Below are positions 9,684-10,000 of a stretch of 10,000 nucleotides of DNA, piece after piece. Position 1 is the first letter of the stretch. Each line of letters starts with the position of its first letter. A program made the translations under genes and the position numbers. The notes under the pieces were generated by a model, which was not told the origin of the DNA, did no database searches, and saw nothing but the letters and a program-made list of their open reading frames with translations. The stretch covers positions 55,001-65,000 of the forward strand of contig JAXCGZ010004164.1 in the NCBI GenBank assembly GCA_037179515.1. Direction: 5' to 3'. The stretch is from Halocaridina rubra. Taxonomy: Eukaryota; Arthropoda; Malacostraca; Decapoda; Atyidae.

Positions 9684-10000
<317 letters not shown>

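Overview
This is eukaryotic, non-coding, repeat-dominated DNA. I find no host gene, RNA gene or CRISPR array, and none of the operon-like layout of a prokaryote. The content is decayed non-LTR retrotransposons (LINEs) plus very long dinucleotide microsatellites in an AT-rich background. The LINE protein style together with (GA)n, (GT)n and (AT)n arrays of 80-280 bp suggests an arthropod, most likely a decapod crustacean. That taxon is an inference from general familiarity, not a search result.

Region 1-4740 is a three-layer nest of retroelements. The oldest layer is LINE A on the minus strand. Its 5' part (ORF1, then the start of the ORF2 endonuclease) lies at about 4740-2994 and its next part (end of the endonuclease plus linker) at 376-1, running off the window. 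LINE B, on the plus strand (about 386-2984), is inserted inside the LINE A endonuclease. It carries a partial endonuclease, a reverse transcriptase, a C-terminal region and a 3' UTR, and is flanked by the 9-bp direct repeat CTGTATATA. A 142-bp SINE-like retroposon (2524-2665, minus orientation, 12-nt T run at its left edge) is inserted in the C-terminal coding part of LINE B, with a perfect 12-bp target-site duplication. Removing it in thought rejoins the LINE B reading frame.

Region 4741-6254 holds AT-rich sequence and LINE C (5237-6108, minus strand). LINE C is a 5'-truncated RTE-like element that retains the FADD catalytic motif of reverse transcriptase and is bounded by a perfect 11-bp duplication.

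Region 6255-9056 is microsatellites separated by AT-rich sequence with no recognisable gene: (GA)n at 6255-6385, (AT)n at 7392-7659 and 8417-8542, and a compound (AC)n(AT)n(GT)n array at 8851-9012. A 23-bp near-perfect palindrome lies at 6919-6941.

Region 9057-9640 is LINE D (minus strand), the 3' end of a CR1/Jockey-like element, whose 3' terminus carries two perfect 14-bp tandem repeats. It is followed by (CA)n and an (AT)n array that reaches the window edge. The microsatellites on the two sides of LINE D are mirror-complementary.

None of the LINE copies is intact. All carry nonsense codons, frameshifts, deletions or 5' truncations, so nothing here should be able to move by itself. I see no sign of a new functional system. 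The value of the window is the clean insertion history, the candidate SINE family and the unusual repeat architecture.
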